This document shows, in pieces, positions 7,325-17,485 of a stretch of DNA of 18,965 nucleotides (position 1 is its first letter; every line of letters begins with the position of its first letter). The notes under the pieces were generated by a model, which did not search any database, had not been told where the DNA came from, and worked only from the letters and a program-made list of their open reading frames with translations. Origin of the DNA: Gallionella sp. (lineage in GTDB: Bacteria; Pseudomonadota; Gammaproteobacteria; Burkholderiales; Gallionellaceae); contig SCPW01000013.1 of the NCBI GenBank assembly GCA_004298605.1, positions 1-18,965 of the forward strand, written 5' to 3'. Made by a program: the position numbers and the translations under genes.

Positions 7325-8640
7325 TAGCGTGTAAACCCACCCTTGAAATTGGCCTTCTTCAGCAAGCCTTCATACTGATGCGTCATCAGATAGGACTGCA
7401 CTTGCGCCATGAAGTCCATCGTCACCACCACCAGAATCAACAGTGAGGTGCCCCCAAAGTAAAACGGCACATTCCACTTCACCACCAGGAATTCCGGCAG
7501 CAAACAAACCAAGGTGATATACACCGCACCGATCATGGTCAGGCGCAGCATAATCTTCTCAACGTAGCGCGCAGTCTGCTCACCGGGGCGGATACCGGGC
7601 AAAAATGCACCGCTCTTCTTCAGGTTGTCCGCCGTTTCTTTCGGGCTGAACACCAACGCCGTATAGAAGAAGCAGAAGAATATAATCGCTGCGGCATACA
7701 CCAACACATAAATCGGCTGGCCGGGAGACAGCATATCGCTGATATCCTTCAGCCAATTCATGCCCTGTCCGCTACCAAACCAGCCCGCAATCGTCGCCGG
7801 AAACAAGATGATACTGGAGGCAAAAATCGGCGGGATCACCCCGGCCATATTTAGTTTTAACGGCAGGTGTGAGCTTTGTCCGCCATATACCTTATTCCCC
7901 ACCTGCCGCTTGGCGTAATTCACCAAAATCTTACGTTGCCCACGCTCAACAAATACCACCAAAGCCGTCACGGCAATTGCGCCGAAGAACAGCAGCAACA
8001 CCAACGGGATGGAAAAAGCCCCGGTGCGAGCCAACTCCAAAGTGCTGCCGATCGCGCTCGGCAACCCTGCCGCGATACCGGCAAAGATAATCAATGAAAT
8101 ACCGTTGCCCAGGCCGCGTTCGGTAATCTGCTCACCCAGCCACATCAGGAACATCGTGCCAGTCACCAGCGTAATCACCGAGGTCAACTGAAATGCCGCT
8201 CCCGGATTCGGCACCAGTCCGGGTTGCGACTGCAATGCCACCGAGATGCCGAATGCCTGAAACACCGCCAATGCCAATGTGCCGTAGCGGGTATATTGGG
8301 TTATTTTGCGACGCCCCGCTTCGCCTTCTTTCTTCAGTTGCTCCAGGTGCGGAACCGCTATCGCAGCCAACTGCATGATGATGGAGGCGGAGATATACGG
8401 CATGATGCCCAGCGCAAAAATTGTGAAACGTTCCAGCGCGCCACCCGAGAACATGTTGAACATGCCCAGAATGCCGTTTTTTTGCGACTTGAACAAATCC
8501 GCCAATACCGTCGGGTCAATACCCGGCACCGGAATATGCGCGCCGATCCGGAACACCACCAGCGCACCCAACAAAAACCAAAGGCGCTGGCCCAAATCGC
8601 CATACTTACCTTTGCTCACACCCTTGGCAACTGTGCTCAC
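7324..8640 (-). CDS. secY: Protein translocase channel subunit SecY
   Basis: The ten-helix channel of the SecYEG translocon in the inner membrane, which exports or inserts unfolded proteins together with SecA or the ribosome. The 438-residue product shows the N-terminal [20 protein letters not shown] segment, the plug and TM2 region [30 protein letters not shown], and the large cytoplasmic loop with [23 protein letters not shown]. The start is a GTG at 8640 with AAGG seven bases upstream; no better ATG exists. It follows rplO and overlaps infA by one base. Confidence 0.98.
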   Translation of the reverse strand: MSTVAKGVSKGKYGDLGQRLWFLLGALVVFRIGAHIPVPGIDPTVLADLFKSQKNGILGMFNMFSGGALERFTIFALGIMPYISASIIMQLAAIAVPHLEQLKKEGEAGRRKITQYTRYGTLALAVFQAFGISVALQSQPGLVPNPGAAFQLTSVITLVTGTMFLMWLGEQITERGLGNGISLIIFAGIAAGLPSAIGSTLELARTGAFSIPLVLLLFFGAIAVTALVVFVERGQRKILVNYAKRQVGNKVYGGQSSHLPLKLNMAGVIPPIFASSIILFPATIAGWFGSGQGMNWLKDISDMLSPGQPIYVLVYAAAIIFFCFFYTALVFSPKETADNLKKSGAFLPGIRPGEQTARYVEKIMLRLTMIGAVYITLVCLLPEFLVVKWNVPFYFGGTSLLILVVVTMDFMAQVQSYLMTHQYEGLLKKANFKGGFTR

Positions 8641-8649
8641 GTACCAGCC

Positions 8650-9084
8650 TTACTCAGCGATGCTGCCGCCAGCGGCTTCAACCGCCGCACGCGCACCCTT
8701 GGTTGCCAGCAGACCCTGCAGCTTTACCGCGCGGGAAATTTCGCCGCACAGAATAACTTTTGCGGTCAAAGCATTGGCGTGAACAATACCCGCCTGCTTG
8801 AGCGCCAACAAATCAATGCTGTCGACCGGCATTTTTTGCAGGTCGGACAAACGTACTTGGGCGGTATTGCATCGCGTCAGCGAAACAAAGCCACGCTTCG
8901 GCAAGCGGCGTTGCAAAGGCATTTGGCCGCCTTCAAAACCGACTTTGTGAAAACCGCCGGAACGCGATTTCTGCCCCTTATGCCCACGACCGGCCGTCTT
9001 GCCAAGGCCGGAACCGATACCGCGGCCAACGCGTCGCTTGGCGCGCTTGGCGCCTTGTGCAGCTTGAATATTATTGAGTTGCAT
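8650..9084 (-). CDS. rplO: 50S ribosomal protein L15
   Basis: A late-assembly protein of the large subunit. The 144-residue product (E. coli 144) begins [18 protein letters not shown]. It has the Gly-rich [22 protein letters not shown] and [15 protein letters not shown] blocks. The open frame extends five codons further upstream, but ATG 9084 is chosen because it fits the family and has GAGG in the end of rpmD. Only two bases separate it from the rpmD stop. Confidence 0.98.
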   Translation of the reverse strand: MQLNNIQAAQGAKRAKRRVGRGIGSGLGKTAGRGHKGQKSRSGGFHKVGFEGGQMPLQRRLPKRGFVSLTRCNTAQVRLSDLQKMPVDSIDLLALKQAGIVHANALTAKVILCGEISRAVKLQGLLATKGARAAVEAAGGSIAE

Positions 9085-9086
9085 TA

Positions 9087-9272
9087 TTACGCCTCGCACT
9101 TGACCAGGTAAAACACCTTGTTGATCATGCCGCGCACGCAGGGTGTATCTTCCAGTTGCACGGTATGGTTGATACGACGCAGACCCAAGCCACGAATGGT
9201 ATCGCGGTGTGATTGTTTGGTGCCGATCAGGCTCTTGATCTGCGTCACTTTGATTGTTTTGGCTTGCGTCAT
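9087..9272 (-). CDS. rpmD: 50S ribosomal protein L30
   Basis: A small single-domain large-subunit protein of 61 residues (E. coli 59). The core [20 protein letters not shown] and [21 protein letters not shown] is characteristic. The start ATG lies three bases after the rpsE stop, and the end lies two bases before rplO. This is the usual rpsE-rpmD-rplO packing of the spc operon. Confidence 0.98.
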   Translation of the reverse strand: MTQAKTIKVTQIKSLIGTKQSHRDTIRGLGLRRINHTVQLEDTPCVRGMINKVFYLVKCEA

Positions 9273-9275
9273 ATC

Positions 9276-9797
9276 TTACCCCAGAATTTCGTCAACATTT
9301 TTGCCGCGCTTGGCAGCAATTTCAGCCGGTGAATTCAATGCTTTCAAACCGTTCAATGTGGCGCGCACAACGTTATAAGGGTTACTGGAACCGATGCATT
9401 TAGCCAGAACATCACGCACACCGGCCGCCTCAAATACAGCGCGCATCGCGCCACCGGCAATAATTCCGGTGCCTTCGGAAGCAGGCTGCATCAAAACCTT
9501 GGCTGCGCCATGTTTGCCGATCACGGTGTGGTGCAATGTGCCATTTTTCAGGCTGACCTTGACCAAACTGCGGCGCGCGCCCTCCATCGCCTTCTGGACA
9601 GCAACCGGCACCTCTTTGGATTTACCCTTGCCCATCGCTACGCGACCATCGCCATCACCGACCACAGTCAGGGCGGCAAAACCCATAATACGACCGCCCT
9701 TGACCACTTTGGTGACGCGATTTACGGAGATCATTTTTTCGATCATGCCATCATCGCGCGCTTCCTGTTGTTGCATTTTTCCTTGCGGTTTAGCCAT
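9276..9797 (-). CDS. rpsE: 30S ribosomal protein S5
   Basis: Lies at the mRNA entry site and takes part in helicase activity and decoding accuracy. The 173-residue product has the N-terminal dsRNA-binding-like domain ([20 protein letters not shown]), with the VKGGR loop associated with spectinomycin response in wild-type form. The C-terminal domain contains [19 protein letters not shown] and [19 protein letters not shown] 9797 is preferred over the GTG one codon upstream because GGAG lies seven bases before it. It follows rplR closely. Confidence 0.99.
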   Translation of the reverse strand: MAKPQGKMQQQEARDDGMIEKMISVNRVTKVVKGGRIMGFAALTVVGDGDGRVAMGKGKSKEVPVAVQKAMEGARRSLVKVSLKNGTLHHTVIGKHGAAKVLMQPASEGTGIIAGGAMRAVFEAAGVRDVLAKCIGSSNPYNVVRATLNGLKALNSPAEIAAKRGKNVDEILG

Positions 9798-9810
9798 CAC
9801 TCAACTCCAA

Positions 9811-10167
9811 TTAGAACTGCAAGCCATGTTCGCGCGCGGCTTCAGCCAACGCCTTGACACGGCCATGATACCGGTTACCGGAACGGTCAAACGCAACCTG
9901 GGTAATACCTGCGGTTTTCGCTTTTTCGGCGATACGCTGACCAATCACAGCCGCAGCAGCCTTGTTGCCGCCATTCGCCAAATCCCTGCGAACATCGGCT
10001 TCGACACTGGATGCGCTCGCCAACACTTTGGTCCCGCAAGCGGAAAGCACCTGGGCGTAAATGTGCATATTGGTACGGTGAATTGCCAAGCGTACTGTTT
10101 TTTTCTCAGCGATGCGTGCACGGGTTTTGCGTGCCCTGCGCTGACGGGATTCTTTCTTGTTCAACAT
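9811..10167 (-). CDS. rplR: 50S ribosomal protein L18
   Basis: Binds 5S rRNA together with L5 and L25 in the central protuberance. The 118-residue product (E. coli 117) begins [19 protein letters not shown]. It shows [16 protein letters not shown] and the C-terminal [26 protein letters not shown], which is diagnostic. It is packed between rplF (11-base gap) and rpsE (13-base gap) in the spc operon. Confidence 0.99.
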   Translation of the reverse strand: MLNKKESRQRRARKTRARIAEKKTVRLAIHRTNMHIYAQVLSACGTKVLASASSVEADVRRDLANGGNKAAAAVIGQRIAEKAKTAGITQVAFDRSGNRYHGRVKALAEAAREHGLQF

Positions 10168-10178
10168 ATCCGCCTCAA

Positions 10179-10712
10179 TTATTTCTTCTTGGTTTCTTTC
10201 AGGATGACCACTTCATCGCTATAACGCACACCCTTGCCTTTGTAAGGCTCAGGCTCGCGGAAAGCGCGAATTTCTGCGGCAACTTGCCCGACACGCTGCT
10301 TGTCGGAGCCCTTCAACACGATTTCAGTTTGCGTCGGGGTTTCAACCTTGACGCCGTCAGGCATCTTGTAAGAAACCGGGTGGGAAAACCCCAAGGTCAG
10401 GTTCAGCGTATCACCGGCGGCTTGCGCACGATAACCCACGCCGACCAGGCTCAATTTACGCTCAAACCCTTTGCTTACGCCTTGCACCATATTTGCCAGC
10501 AATGCGCGGATCGTTCCGGACATCGCATTGGCTTGCATGGAGTTGTTTTGCGCCTTGCACAACAGGCTGTCACCTTCGCGCACCACGCTTATATCGGCAG
10601 ACAAAGCCTGCTTAAGGGTGCCCAACGGGCCCTTTATCGAAATTTCACCCGCGGCCAGCGCGACTTCAACACCGCTAGGCACTACGACAGGATTTTTGGC
10701 TACTCTTGACAT
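10179..10712 (-). CDS. rplF: 50S ribosomal protein L6
   Basis: A two-domain protein near the factor-binding centre and sarcin-ricin loop. The 177-residue product (E. coli 177) begins [17 protein letters not shown]. It has [32 protein letters not shown] and the terminal [23 protein letters not shown]. The open frame continues 16 codons upstream into the rpsH end, but ATG 10712 has GAGG five bases before it and matches the family start. Confidence 0.99.
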   Translation of the reverse strand: MSRVAKNPVVVPSGVEVALAAGEISIKGPLGTLKQALSADISVVREGDSLLCKAQNNSMQANAMSGTIRALLANMVQGVSKGFERKLSLVGVGYRAQAAGDTLNLTLGFSHPVSYKMPDGVKVETPTQTEIVLKGSDKQRVGQVAAEIRAFREPEPYKGKGVRYSDEVVILKETKKK

Positions 10713-10722
10713 GTTTACCTCA

Positions 10723-11121
10723 CTACGCGACCACGCACAGCACTTCACCGCCAATACCATTGGCGCGCGCTTTGCGGTCGGTCATCAAACCCTTGGAAGT
10801 GGAAACAATGGCTATACCCAACCCATTCATTACCTTGGGGATATCATCCGAACCCTTGTAAATACGCAGGCCGGGGCGGCTGATACGTTGAATCTTTTCA
10901 ATTACCGGGCGACCGCTGTAATACTTCAAGCCAATCTCCAGCGTAGCTTTGCCGCCTACGTCCGCGATGACATTAAAGCCATCCACATAACCCTCGTCTT
11001 TCAACACCTCGGCAATCGCCACCTTCAATTTCGAAGAGGGCATTTTTACCGTGGTTTTTTCCGCCATCTGCGCATTGCGAATGCGCGTCAACATGTCGGA
11101 GATCGGATCACTCATACTCAT
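10723..11121 (-). CDS. rpsH: 30S ribosomal protein S8
   Basis: A primary binder of 16S rRNA helix 21. In E. coli it is also the translational repressor of the spc operon. The 132-residue product contains [39 protein letters not shown] and the C-terminal [20 protein letters not shown]. Two in-frame ATGs stand at 11121 and 11115. The first is chosen because AGGAG lies seven bases before it. Its start lies ten bases after the rpsN stop. Confidence 0.98.
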   Translation of the reverse strand: MSMSDPISDMLTRIRNAQMAEKTTVKMPSSKLKVAIAEVLKDEGYVDGFNVIADVGGKATLEIGLKYYSGRPVIEKIQRISRPGLRIYKGSDDIPKVMNGLGIAIVSTSKGLMTDRKARANGIGGEVLCVVA

Positions 11122-11131
11122 ATAATTTCTC

Positions 11132-11437
11132 CTACCAGCTGGCCTTGACGATACCGGGTATTTCACCGCGCATCGCGAATTCACGCACCTTGATACGCCC
11201 CAATCCAAACTTCCTGAAAGTCCCGCGCGGGCGCCCTGTCAATGCGCAACGGTTGCGCAGGCGAACCGGGCTCGCATCGCGCGGCAGCGCTTGCAATTTC
11301 AGGCGTGCAGCCGCGCGCTCTTCATCTCCAAGCTTCATGTTGGAAATTGTTGCCAACAGCCCGGCGCGCTTGGCCGCAAATTTCTTTACGGTTTCACGGC
11401 GTTTTTGCTCGCGGTTAATCAATGCCATCTTAGCCAT
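11132..11437 (-). CDS. rpsN: 30S ribosomal protein S14, zinc-free long form
   Basis: A head protein of the small subunit needed for its 3' domain assembly. The product is 101 residues, the long form as in E. coli. It has [21 protein letters not shown] at the start and the conserved C-terminal [33 protein letters not shown]. The CxxC pairs of the short zinc-binding S14 are absent. It lies between rplE and rpsH in the spc operon. Confidence 0.99.
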   Translation of the reverse strand: MAKMALINREQKRRETVKKFAAKRAGLLATISNMKLGDEERAAARLKLQALPRDASPVRLRNRCALTGRPRGTFRKFGLGRIKVREFAMRGEIPGIVKASW

Positions 11438-11447
11438 TAGTATTCCC

Positions 11448-11987
11448 TCATTTCTTTAATGGGAGTTTGAAAGCGAGCAGAAGAGCCCTAGCTTCTTCGT
11501 CGGTCTTCGCGGAGGTGGTAATGGTAATGTTCATGCCACGCAACGCATCAATTTTTTCGTACTCGATTTCCGGAAAAATGATCTGCTCTTTCACGCCCAT
11601 GTTGTAGTTGCCACGGCCATCAAAGGATTTGCCGGAAATCCCGCGAAAATCGCGGATACGCGGAATCGCGACAGAAATCAGCCGATCCAGAAATTCATAC
11701 ATGCGCTCTTTGCGCAACGTCACCTTGCAACCGACCGGATAGCCTTCACGGATCTTGAAGCCGGCAATGGACTTTTTTGACATCGTGACCACCGGCTTTT
11801 GGGCGGCAATTTTTTGCATATCGCCAACCGCAAACTCCATCACTTTCTTGTCGGCCACCGCTTCACCCACACCCATATTCAAGGTAATCTTTTCGATACG
11901 CGGCACTTCCATGACGGATTTATAGCCAAATTGTTTCATCAGGTCTTTGGCGACCTTGTCTTTGTAAAACTCATACAAACGAGCCAT
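11448..11987 (-). CDS. rplE: 50S ribosomal protein L5
   Basis: Binds 5S rRNA and touches P-site tRNA from the central protuberance. The 179-residue product (E. coli 179) shows [62 protein letters not shown] and the terminal [16 protein letters not shown]. The Shine-Dalgarno AAGGGG overlaps the rplX stop, so the two genes are probably coupled. In E. coli the S8 repressor site lies at this junction; no matching structure can be judged by eye here. Confidence 0.99.
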   Translation of the reverse strand: MARLYEFYKDKVAKDLMKQFGYKSVMEVPRIEKITLNMGVGEAVADKKVMEFAVGDMQKIAAQKPVVTMSKKSIAGFKIREGYPVGCKVTLRKERMYEFLDRLISVAIPRIRDFRGISGKSFDGRGNYNMGVKEQIIFPEIEYEKIDALRGMNITITTSAKTDEEARALLLAFKLPLKK

Positions 11988-11999
11988 GCTCTATACCCC

Positions 12000-12314
12000 T
12001 TAAGCGTCAATCATTTCGCCGTTGGACTTGAACACACGAACCTTGCGTCCATCTTCCAGCGTTTTAATACCGACTCGATCACCCTTCTTGGCAGCCGCGT
12101 TGTAGATCGCCACATTCGAAATATGAATTGGCAATTCCTTTTCCACGATTCCGCCGGTCAACCCCTTCACCGGGTTAGGCTTCTGATGCTTCTTGACTTT
12201 ATTGATGCCGCCAACCAGCAGGTGGTCACCCAGGACTTGCAGCACATTGCCGCGATTGCCCTTGTCCTTGCCTGCGATTACGATAACGTCATCGTTTTTC
12301 TTGATCTTGCGCAT
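12000..12314 (-). CDS. rplX: 50S ribosomal protein L24
   Basis: An early assembly-initiating protein of the large subunit, near the exit tunnel. The 104-residue product (E. coli 104) contains the KOW motif around [20 protein letters not shown] and the [24 protein letters not shown] block. The ATG has GAGG six bases upstream. It follows rplN after a 27-base gap. Confidence 0.98.
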   Translation of the reverse strand: MRKIKKNDDVIVIAGKDKGNRGNVLQVLGDHLLVGGINKVKKHQKPNPVKGLTGGIVEKELPIHISNVAIYNAAAKKGDRVGIKTLEDGRKVRVFKSNGEMIDA

Positions 12315-12341
12315 TATTTTCCTCGACTCAATCTGTTCCGC

Positions 12342-12710
12342 TTACAGCACTTCAGGCGCCAGCGAAACGATCTTCATGAATTTCTCGGTACGCAGTTCGC
12401 GTGTCACCGGCCCGAAGATACGCGTGCCGATAGGCTCCAGCTTGGCATTGAGCAACACAGCGGCATTGCCATCAAACTTAATCAGGGAACCATCGGTGCG
12501 GCGCACGCCTTTGGCGGTGCGAACCACCACGGCGTTGTACACTTCGCCCTTTTTTACACGACCGCGCGGAGCCGCATCCCTGATGCTGACCTTGATGACA
12601 TCACCAACGGAAGCATAACGGCGCTTGGAACCGCCCAATACTTTGATGCACATCACGGAGCGCGCACCGGTATTGTCAGCCACATCTAAAACAGACTGCA
12701 TTTGTATCAT
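12342..12710 (-). CDS. rplN: 50S ribosomal protein L14
   Basis: Forms an intersubunit bridge and the docking site for the silencing factor RsfS. The 122-residue product begins [20 protein letters not shown]. It shows the conserved [15 protein letters not shown] and [13 protein letters not shown] lies seven bases before the ATG. It is the first gene of the spc operon, behind the 132-base gap that holds the spc promoter and leader. Confidence 0.99.
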   Translation of the reverse strand: MIQMQSVLDVADNTGARSVMCIKVLGGSKRRYASVGDVIKVSIRDAAPRGRVKKGEVYNAVVVRTAKGVRRTDGSLIKFDGNAAVLLNAKLEPIGTRIFGPVTRELRTEKFMKIVSLAPEVL

Positions 12711-12795
12711 TATTTATCTCCAACTTTTTCCGCTAACGGCGGCCAGTTTTGGAACCCGTTCGGGTTAGGTCGCCGCTAACGGCGATGAAACGAAG
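12711..12795 (-). promoter_or_regulatory. spc operon mRNA leader with repeated hairpins
   Basis: The expected leader of about 85 bases contains a 12-base perfect direct repeat CCGCTAACGGCG (plus-strand 12730-12741 and 12773-12784). Each copy lies within a small hairpin. Between them is a perfect 14-base palindrome AACCCGTTCGGGTT (12753-12766). The layout suggests a structured leader, possibly for autogenous control or mRNA stability. No T-run marks it as a terminator. Confidence 0.45.
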
Positions 12796-12801
12796 CCGCG
12801 C

Positions 12802-12829
12802 ATTATATTCGAATCTGTAAAAGACGCAA
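12802..12829 (-). promoter_or_regulatory. spc operon promoter
   Basis: On the minus strand TTGCGT (12829-12824) is followed after 16 bases by a perfect TATAAT (12807-12802). A GC-rich discriminator GCGCGG follows, a feature of stringently controlled ribosomal promoters. It lies between rpsQ and rplN, the position of the E. coli spc promoter. The -35 is weak. Confidence 0.65.
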
Positions 12830-12842
12830 GCAAAAACTTCAA

Positions 12843-13121
12843 TTAAGCTGCGGTCGCCCTTTCCAGCAATTTCGCAACGCGCCAACTTTTTGTTTTGGCA
12901 AGCGGGCGGCACTCTTCGATTGCCACCACATCGCCGGCATGAAACTCGTTGGCTTCGTCATGCGCGTGATATTTTTTGGAAACGCGAATAATTTTGCCCA
13001 ACAACGGGTGCTTCACTTTACGCTCAACCAGAACGGTTACGGTCTTGTCCATCTTGTCGCTTACCACAACACCGGTCAGGGTGCGTTTCAGCTTGGAATC
13101 TACTGCATTGGAATCGCTCAT
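12843..13121 (-). CDS. rpsQ: 30S ribosomal protein S17
   Basis: A primary 16S rRNA-binding protein of the 30S body. The 92-residue product shows the OB-fold sequence [42 protein letters not shown] and the [20 protein letters not shown] block follow. ATG 13121 overlaps the rpmC stop by one base (TGATG); a GTG one codon upstream is also possible. It is the last gene of the S10 operon, and no terminator hairpin is seen before the spc promoter. Confidence 0.97.
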   Translation of the reverse strand: MSDSNAVDSKLKRTLTGVVVSDKMDKTVTVLVERKVKHPLLGKIIRVSKKYHAHDEANEFHAGDVVAIEECRPLAKTKSWRVAKLLERATAA

Positions 13122-13312
13122 CACTGTGCACCCTTCTCTTTCAATACGGTTTTTACGCGGGCGATATCACGGCGCACTTTGCGCAACTCACTGGTATTGG
13201 TCATTTGCTGCGTCGCAACTTGCATGCGCAGGCCGAACTGCGCCTTGGTCAGGGACAACAACTCCTGTTGCAAATCTGCCGCGGATTTAACCTTCAGTTC
13301 ACTAGCTTTCAT
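13121..13312 (-). CDS. rpmC: 50S ribosomal protein L29
   Basis: A small helical protein at the exit tunnel, next to L23 and a contact for trigger factor and SRP. The 63-residue product begins [20 protein letters not shown] and has the long antiparallel helices with [15 protein letters not shown]. The frame opens at a GTG three codons earlier, but ATG 13312 matches the family and lies one base after the rplP stop. Confidence 0.97.
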   Translation of the reverse strand: MKASELKVKSAADLQQELLSLTKAQFGLRMQVATQQMTNTSELRKVRRDIARVKTVLKEKGAQ

Positions 13313-13313
13313 G

Positions 13314-13730
13314 TTATGCACCTACCTGTCTGACAACAAACGTGGTCGCAATCGGCAACTTCGCAGAAGCCAAGCGGAACGCCTCGCGCGCCAATGTTTC
13401 ATCCACGCCATCCATTTCGTACAGCATTTTGCCGGGCTGGATTTCGGCAACGTAGAATTCCGGATTACCTTTGCCGTTACCCATGCGGACTTCTGCGGGC
13501 TTTTTGGAGATCGGCTTATCCGGGAAAATACGTATCCAGATACGGCCACCACGCTTGATGTGGCGGGTCATTGCGCGCCGTGCGGCTTCAATTTGGCGTG
13601 CTGTCAAACGACCTCGCGCCATCGCCTTCAGGCCAAACTCACCGAAACTGACCTTGTTGCCACGGGTGGCAATTCCGGTATTACGTCCCTTTTGTTCCTT
13701 GCGGTATTTCCTTCTAGCTGGCTGTAGCAT
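13314..13730 (-). CDS. rplP: 50S ribosomal protein L16
   Basis: Lies near the A site and is needed for peptidyl transfer. The 138-residue product starts [19 protein letters not shown]. It has [40 protein letters not shown] and [12 protein letters not shown]. The arginine that is hydroxylated in E. coli L16 (in VRMG) is conserved. Its start lies 17 bases inside the rpsC end, with GGGAG upstream, so translation is probably coupled. Confidence 0.99.
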   Translation of the reverse strand: MLQPARRKYRKEQKGRNTGIATRGNKVSFGEFGLKAMARGRLTARQIEAARRAMTRHIKRGGRIWIRIFPDKPISKKPAEVRMGNGKGNPEFYVAEIQPGKMLYEMDGVDETLAREAFRLASAKLPIATTFVVRQVGA

Positions 13731-14421
13731 GTTTTGCTCCCGACTTTCTTACTTTCTTTTCCGGCTCAGCGGCGACTGGTGCAACAACTTCCTGGCCAAT
13801 TTCACCCTTGAATACCCAAACCTTCACGCCGATAATGCCGTAGGTGGTCTTCGCTTCCGAAGTGCCATAGTCGATATCCGCGCGCAAGGTATGCAGCGGC
13901 ACACGGCCTTCGCGATACCACTCGGTGCGTGCGATTTCAATACCGTTCAAACGGCCCGCGCTCATGATCTTGATGCCTTGCGCGCCCAGGCGCATCGCAT
14001 TTTGCATCGCGCGCTTCATGGCGCGGCGGAACATGATGCGCTTTTCCAACTGCGCCGTAATGCTGTCGGCGATCAGTTGCGCATCGATTTCCGGCTTGCG
14101 CACTTCTTCGATGGCCACATCGACAGATTGCAACCCCATGCGCTTGCGCAATTCGGCGCGCAACGCTTCGATGTCCTCGCCTTTTTTGCCGATCACCATG
14201 CCGGGGCGCGCGGTGTAAATAGTCACCTTTGCGTTCTTGGCCGGACGTTCGATGATTACCTTGGAAACACCGGCAGAAGCCAGTTTCTTTTTCAGGAATG
14301 CGCGAACTTCGATGTCCTTGAGCAGGAGCGCAGCAAAATTTTCGCTATTGGCGTACCACTTGGAATCCCAGTTTTTACGAACGCTCAACCGAAAACCGGT
14401 TGGATGAATTTTCTGTCCCAT
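13714..14421 (-). CDS. rpsC: 30S ribosomal protein S3
   Basis: Lines the mRNA entry tunnel together with S4 and S5. The 235-residue product begins [20 protein letters not shown]. It contains the KH domain with [15 protein letters not shown] and the C-terminal domain with [19 protein letters not shown] and [11 protein letters not shown]. The tail after residue 215 is Ala/Lys-rich and variable. The last 17 bases overlap rplP. Confidence 0.99.
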   Translation of the reverse strand: MGQKIHPTGFRLSVRKNWDSKWYANSENFAALLLKDIEVRAFLKKKLASAGVSKVIIERPAKNAKVTIYTARPGMVIGKKGEDIEALRAELRKRMGLQSVDVAIEEVRKPEIDAQLIADSITAQLEKRIMFRRAMKRAMQNAMRLGAQGIKIMSAGRLNGIEIARTEWYREGRVPLHTLRADIDYGTSEAKTTYGIIGVKVWVFKGEIGQEVVAPVAAEPEKKVRKSGAKHATAS

Positions 14422-14430
14422 AATTTATCC

Positions 14431-14766
14431 TCAGTTTCCGACGCTGACCGTGATGTGGCAGGTCTGTTTTTCAATCTTGTTGCCGCGACCCTTGGCGCGC
14501 GCCATGAAACGCTTCAGCGATGTTGCCTTGTCAACGTAGATGACTTTCACCTTAAGCTCGTCGATGTCTGCACCATCGTTATGCTCGGCATTCGCAATCG
14601 CGGATTCCAGCGCTTTCTTGATAATCCCCGCGCCCTTTTTCGGGCTGAAAGCAAGGATGTTCAGTGCTTGAGCAACCGGCAAACCACGGATCTGATCGGC
14701 GACCAGGCGGCCTTTTTGCGCGGAGAGATGAATATTTTTTGCAACTGCAGTAGTCGTTGTCATCAT
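14431..14766 (-). CDS. rplV: 50S ribosomal protein L22
   Basis: Its beta hairpin forms part of the peptide exit tunnel wall and the macrolide-binding neighbourhood. The 111-residue product shows [39 protein letters not shown] and the hairpin region [12 protein letters not shown] followed by CHITV. Two adjacent ATGs stand at 14766 and 14763. AAGGGG is close to the first, so the second start (110 residues) is equally likely. It lies between rpsS and rpsC. Confidence 0.98.
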   Translation of the reverse strand: MMTTTTAVAKNIHLSAQKGRLVADQIRGLPVAQALNILAFSPKKGAGIIKKALESAIANAEHNDGADIDELKVKVIYVDKATSLKRFMARAKGRGNKIEKQTCHITVSVGN

Positions 14767-14772
14767 GCCCCC

Positions 14773-15054
14773 TTATTTCTTGACCACTGCTTTTTTATTA
14801 GCAGCGTGGCCCTTGAAGGTGCGCGTCAGGGAAAACTCACCCAACTTGTGACCCACCATGTTTTCGGATACATACACCGGGATATGTTGCTTGCCGTTAT
14901 GCACCGCAATCGTCAGGCCGACGAACTCGGGCAGCACCGTGGAGCGGCGCGACCAGGTTTTCACCGGGCGTTTATCGTTGGTCGCACGCACTGTCTCAAT
15001 TTTCTTGAGCAAGTGAGTGTCAACAAATGGACCTTTTTTAATGGAACGTGCCAT
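14773..15054 (-). CDS. rpsS: 30S ribosomal protein S19
   Basis: A head protein that contacts S13 and the A-site finger. The 93-residue product begins [18 protein letters not shown]. It shows [22 protein letters not shown] and [17 protein letters not shown], all highly conserved. AGGGG lies nine bases before the ATG. It sits 13 bases after rplB and 6 bases before rplV. Confidence 0.99.
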   Translation of the reverse strand: MARSIKKGPFVDTHLLKKIETVRATNDKRPVKTWSRRSTVLPEFVGLTIAVHNGKQHIPVYVSENMVGHKLGEFSLTRTFKGHAANKKAVVKK

Positions 15055-15067
15055 ATATATCTACCCC

Positions 15068-15895
15068 TTAAACCTGAAAGCGACGACGCACGATCATACC
15101 GCTAGTGCGCTTGTTGCGGCGTGTGCGGAAACCCTTGGCCGGAACACCCCACGGGCTGACTGGATGACGACCGGCAGCGGTCTTGCCTTCGCCGCCGCCA
15201 TGCGGGTGATCCACCGGGTTCATGACCACACCGCGCACGGTCGGACGCACGCCGCGCCAACGCATCGCACCGGCTTTACCGATGGAGCGCAGACTATGTT
15301 CGGAATTGCCCACTTCGCCCAAAGTCGCCTTGCAATCGATATGCACCTTACGGATTTCGCCGGAGCGCAAGCGCAACTGCGCGTAGCTGCCTTCGCGGGC
15401 CAGCAATTGCACCGAAGTGCCTGCAGAACGCGCCAACTGCGCACCCTTGCCCGGCAGCATTTCAATACAGTGTATGGTCGAGCCAACCGGGACGTTGCGC
15501 AACGGCAATGCATTACCCGGCTTGATCGGCGCTTCCGAGCCGCTCACCAGGGTTGCGCCGGCCGCGACACCTTTAGGTGCAATGATGTAACGGCGCTCGC
15601 CATCCGCATAGCACAACAAAGCCAGATTCGCGCTGCGGTTTGGATCATATTCAAGGCGCTCTACAGTTGCCGGAATACCATCCTTGTTACGCTTAAAGTC
15701 AACCAGACGATAATGCTGTTTATGGCCACCGCCCATATGGCGGGTCGTGATATGTCCGTTATTATTGCGGCCTGCGGTCCTGGTTTGCTTCTCCAGCAGC
15801 GCCGCGACTGGCTTGCCCTTATGCAGGTCAGGATTGACAACGCGGACTACGGCGCGCTGCCCCGGGGTTGTTGGTTTTAGTTTAATCAATGCCAT
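15068..15895 (-). CDS. rplB: 50S ribosomal protein L2
   Basis: A primary 23S rRNA-binding protein near the peptidyl transferase centre, needed for subunit joining. The 275-residue product (E. coli 273) begins [19 protein letters not shown]. It shows [19 protein letters not shown] and the near-universal [14 protein letters not shown], which holds the functionally important His. The open frame extends 19 codons upstream, but ATG 15895 has AAGGA eight bases before it and is the family start. Confidence 0.99.
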   Translation of the reverse strand: MALIKLKPTTPGQRAVVRVVNPDLHKGKPVAALLEKQTRTAGRNNNGHITTRHMGGGHKQHYRLVDFKRNKDGIPATVERLEYDPNRSANLALLCYADGERRYIIAPKGVAAGATLVSGSEAPIKPGNALPLRNVPVGSTIHCIEMLPGKGAQLARSAGTSVQLLAREGSYAQLRLRSGEIRKVHIDCKATLGEVGNSEHSLRSIGKAGAMRWRGVRPTVRGVVMNPVDHPHGGGEGKTAAGRHPVSPWGVPAKGFRTRRNKRTSGMIVRRRFQV

Positions 15896-15900
15896 GATGA

Positions 15901-16218
15901 TTATCCTTGCTCGCTTGCAGCAAAATTGATTTCCTGGCCGGAAGCCAGACACACGTAGGCCTTCTTCCAGTTGTTGCGGCGACCGATGAAACGTCCGGTG
16001 CGCTTAACCTTGCCCTTGACGCATGCCACTTGCACGCTGTTCACATTCACCTTGAACATCATTTCAACAGCAGCCTTGATTTCAGGCTTGGTCGCATCGG
16101 GCGCGACACGGAATATCACTTGCTCATGTTTATCGGCAACATAAGTCGCCTTTTCGGAGATTTGCGGAGCGAGCAAGACTTTCATCAAACGCTCCTGGCT
16201 GAATTGTTGGGTACTCAT
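15901..16218 (-). CDS. rplW: 50S ribosomal protein L23
   Basis: Lies at the exit of the peptide tunnel and is the main docking site for trigger factor and SRP. The 105-residue product shows [38 protein letters not shown] and the loop [25 protein letters not shown] 16218 overlaps the rplD stop by four bases (ATGA). A Met at residue 12 marks where shorter family members begin. Confidence 0.98.
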   Translation of the reverse strand: MSTQQFSQERLMKVLLAPQISEKATYVADKHEQVIFRVAPDATKPEIKAAVEMMFKVNVNSVQVACVKGKVKRTGRFIGRRNNWKKAYVCLASGQEINFAASEQG

Positions 16219-16841
16219 GCGAACATCTCCTCAATTTTAGCCACCGCGCCACGCGTGACCACCACGTTTTGGAAACGCACCAAACTGACCGGGTCAGCCT
16301 GATAGGCTTCCAACACCAGCACATTAGGCAGGTTACGCGATGACAAATAAAGATTTTCATCAATATTGTCGGTGATAACCAACACACGGCCCGCATCTAG
16401 GCCCATGCTCTTGATCTTTTGCGCAAACTGCTTGGTCTTGGGAGAATCAACCGTCAGGCTGTCCACAACCACCAACCGATTTTCGCTGACCAGCTTCGAC
16501 AGAATCGAAGCGAAACCTGCGCGGTACATCTTGCGGTTAATTTTCTGAGTGTAGTTTTCTTCCCCTGTATTCGGGAAAATCTTGCCACCACCACGCCACA
16601 ACGGGCTGGACGCCATACCGGCACGCGCGCGGCCAGTACCTTTTTGCGCGAACGGCTTGCGTGTGCTCTTGGCAATTTCGCTACGGCCTTTTTGCTTGCT
16701 GTTGCCGGCACGCGCATTAGCCATGTAAGCGGTGACCAACTGATGCACCAGATCCTCGTTATATTCACGGCCAAACAACTCGTCTGACGCGCTCATGTTT
16801 GCGGCCGCCTGGCCATTATCGTTAATGACTTTGAGTTCCAT
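16215..16841 (-). CDS. rplD: 50S ribosomal protein L4
   Basis: Part of the tunnel constriction and, in E. coli, the repressor of the S10 operon. The 208-residue product begins [20 protein letters not shown]. It has the tunnel-loop sequence [25 protein letters not shown] and the C-terminal [21 protein letters not shown] 16841 overlaps the rplC stop by one base (TGATG), with AGG six bases upstream. The candidate leader hairpins before rpsJ are where an L4 effect could be sought. Confidence 0.98.
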   Translation of the reverse strand: MELKVINDNGQAAANMSASDELFGREYNEDLVHQLVTAYMANARAGNSKQKGRSEIAKSTRKPFAQKGTGRARAGMASSPLWRGGGKIFPNTGEENYTQKINRKMYRAGFASILSKLVSENRLVVVDSLTVDSPKTKQFAQKIKSMGLDAGRVLVITDNIDENLYLSSRNLPNVLVLEAYQADPVSLVRFQNVVVTRGAVAKIEEMFA

Positions 16842-17485
16842 CACGCACCTGCCTTCACTGCTGGACGCACGATAATGCTGCTGTTTGTGCAGCCTGGAAC
16901 GGCGCCTTTTACCAGCAACAATTGACGCGCAACGTCGATACGCACGATTTGTAGATTTTGCACTGTTCTCTGAACATCACCGAGATGACCGGTCATGCGC
17001 TTGCCCGGGAATACACGGCCCGGATCCTGCGCCATACCGATGGAGCCCGGCACGTTATGCGACTTTGAGTTACCGTGTGACGCACGACCGGATTTGAAGT
17101 GGTAACGCTTGATGGTGCCGGCGTAGCCCTTACCTTTGGATACACCCGTCACATCGACGAGCTGCCCCACTTTGAATATTTCAACACTGACCGTGGAGCC
17201 CGCTTGCAAGCCGGCCAGTTGTTCTGGGGATACAGTAAATTCCTTAAGCGCACTCCCCGCTTCCACACCCGCCTTAGCGTAATGTCCGGCGGCAGCCTTG
17301 CTGACACGACCGGGGCGGCGAACGCCGTGTGCCAATTGCACAGCGGTATAGCCATCGGTATCTACGGATTTAACCTGAGTGACACGATTATTGGACACTT
17401 CCAGCACAGTCACCGGCAACGACGCTCCGTCTTCGGTGAACACGCGGGTCATGCCAATCTTGCGACCGACAAGTCCTAAGCTCAT
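16841..17485 (-). CDS. rplC: 50S ribosomal protein L3
   Basis: One of the two initiator proteins of large-subunit assembly; its loop reaches the peptidyl transferase centre. The 214-residue product begins [20 protein letters not shown]. It shows [17 protein letters not shown] and [16 protein letters not shown]. The position of E. coli Gln150, which the methyltransferase PrmB modifies, is His here ([13 protein letters not shown]). The gap to rpsJ is unusually wide at 101 bases. Confidence 0.98.
   Translation of the reverse strand: MSLGLVGRKIGMTRVFTEDGASLPVTVLEVSNNRVTQVKSVDTDGYTAVQLAHGVRRPGRVSKAAAGHYAKAGVEAGSALKEFTVSPEQLAGLQAGSTVSVEIFKVGQLVDVTGVSKGKGYAGTIKRYHFKSGRASHGNSKSHNVPGSIGMAQDPGRVFPGKRMTGHLGDVQRTVQNLQIVRIDVARQLLLVKGAVPGCTNSSIIVRPAVKAGA

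Noticed and set aside
8224..9111. A 295-codon plus-strand frame opposite secY and rplO
   Set aside because: It lies antisense to well-conserved genes, has no family resemblance and no Shine-Dalgarno site; a shadow frame.
13471..15105. A very long plus-strand open frame (544 codons) opposite rplP, rpsC, rplV and rpsS
   Set aside because: It is fully antisense to four certain ribosomal genes, has no recognisable domain, and arises from the GC-biased codon pattern of those genes.
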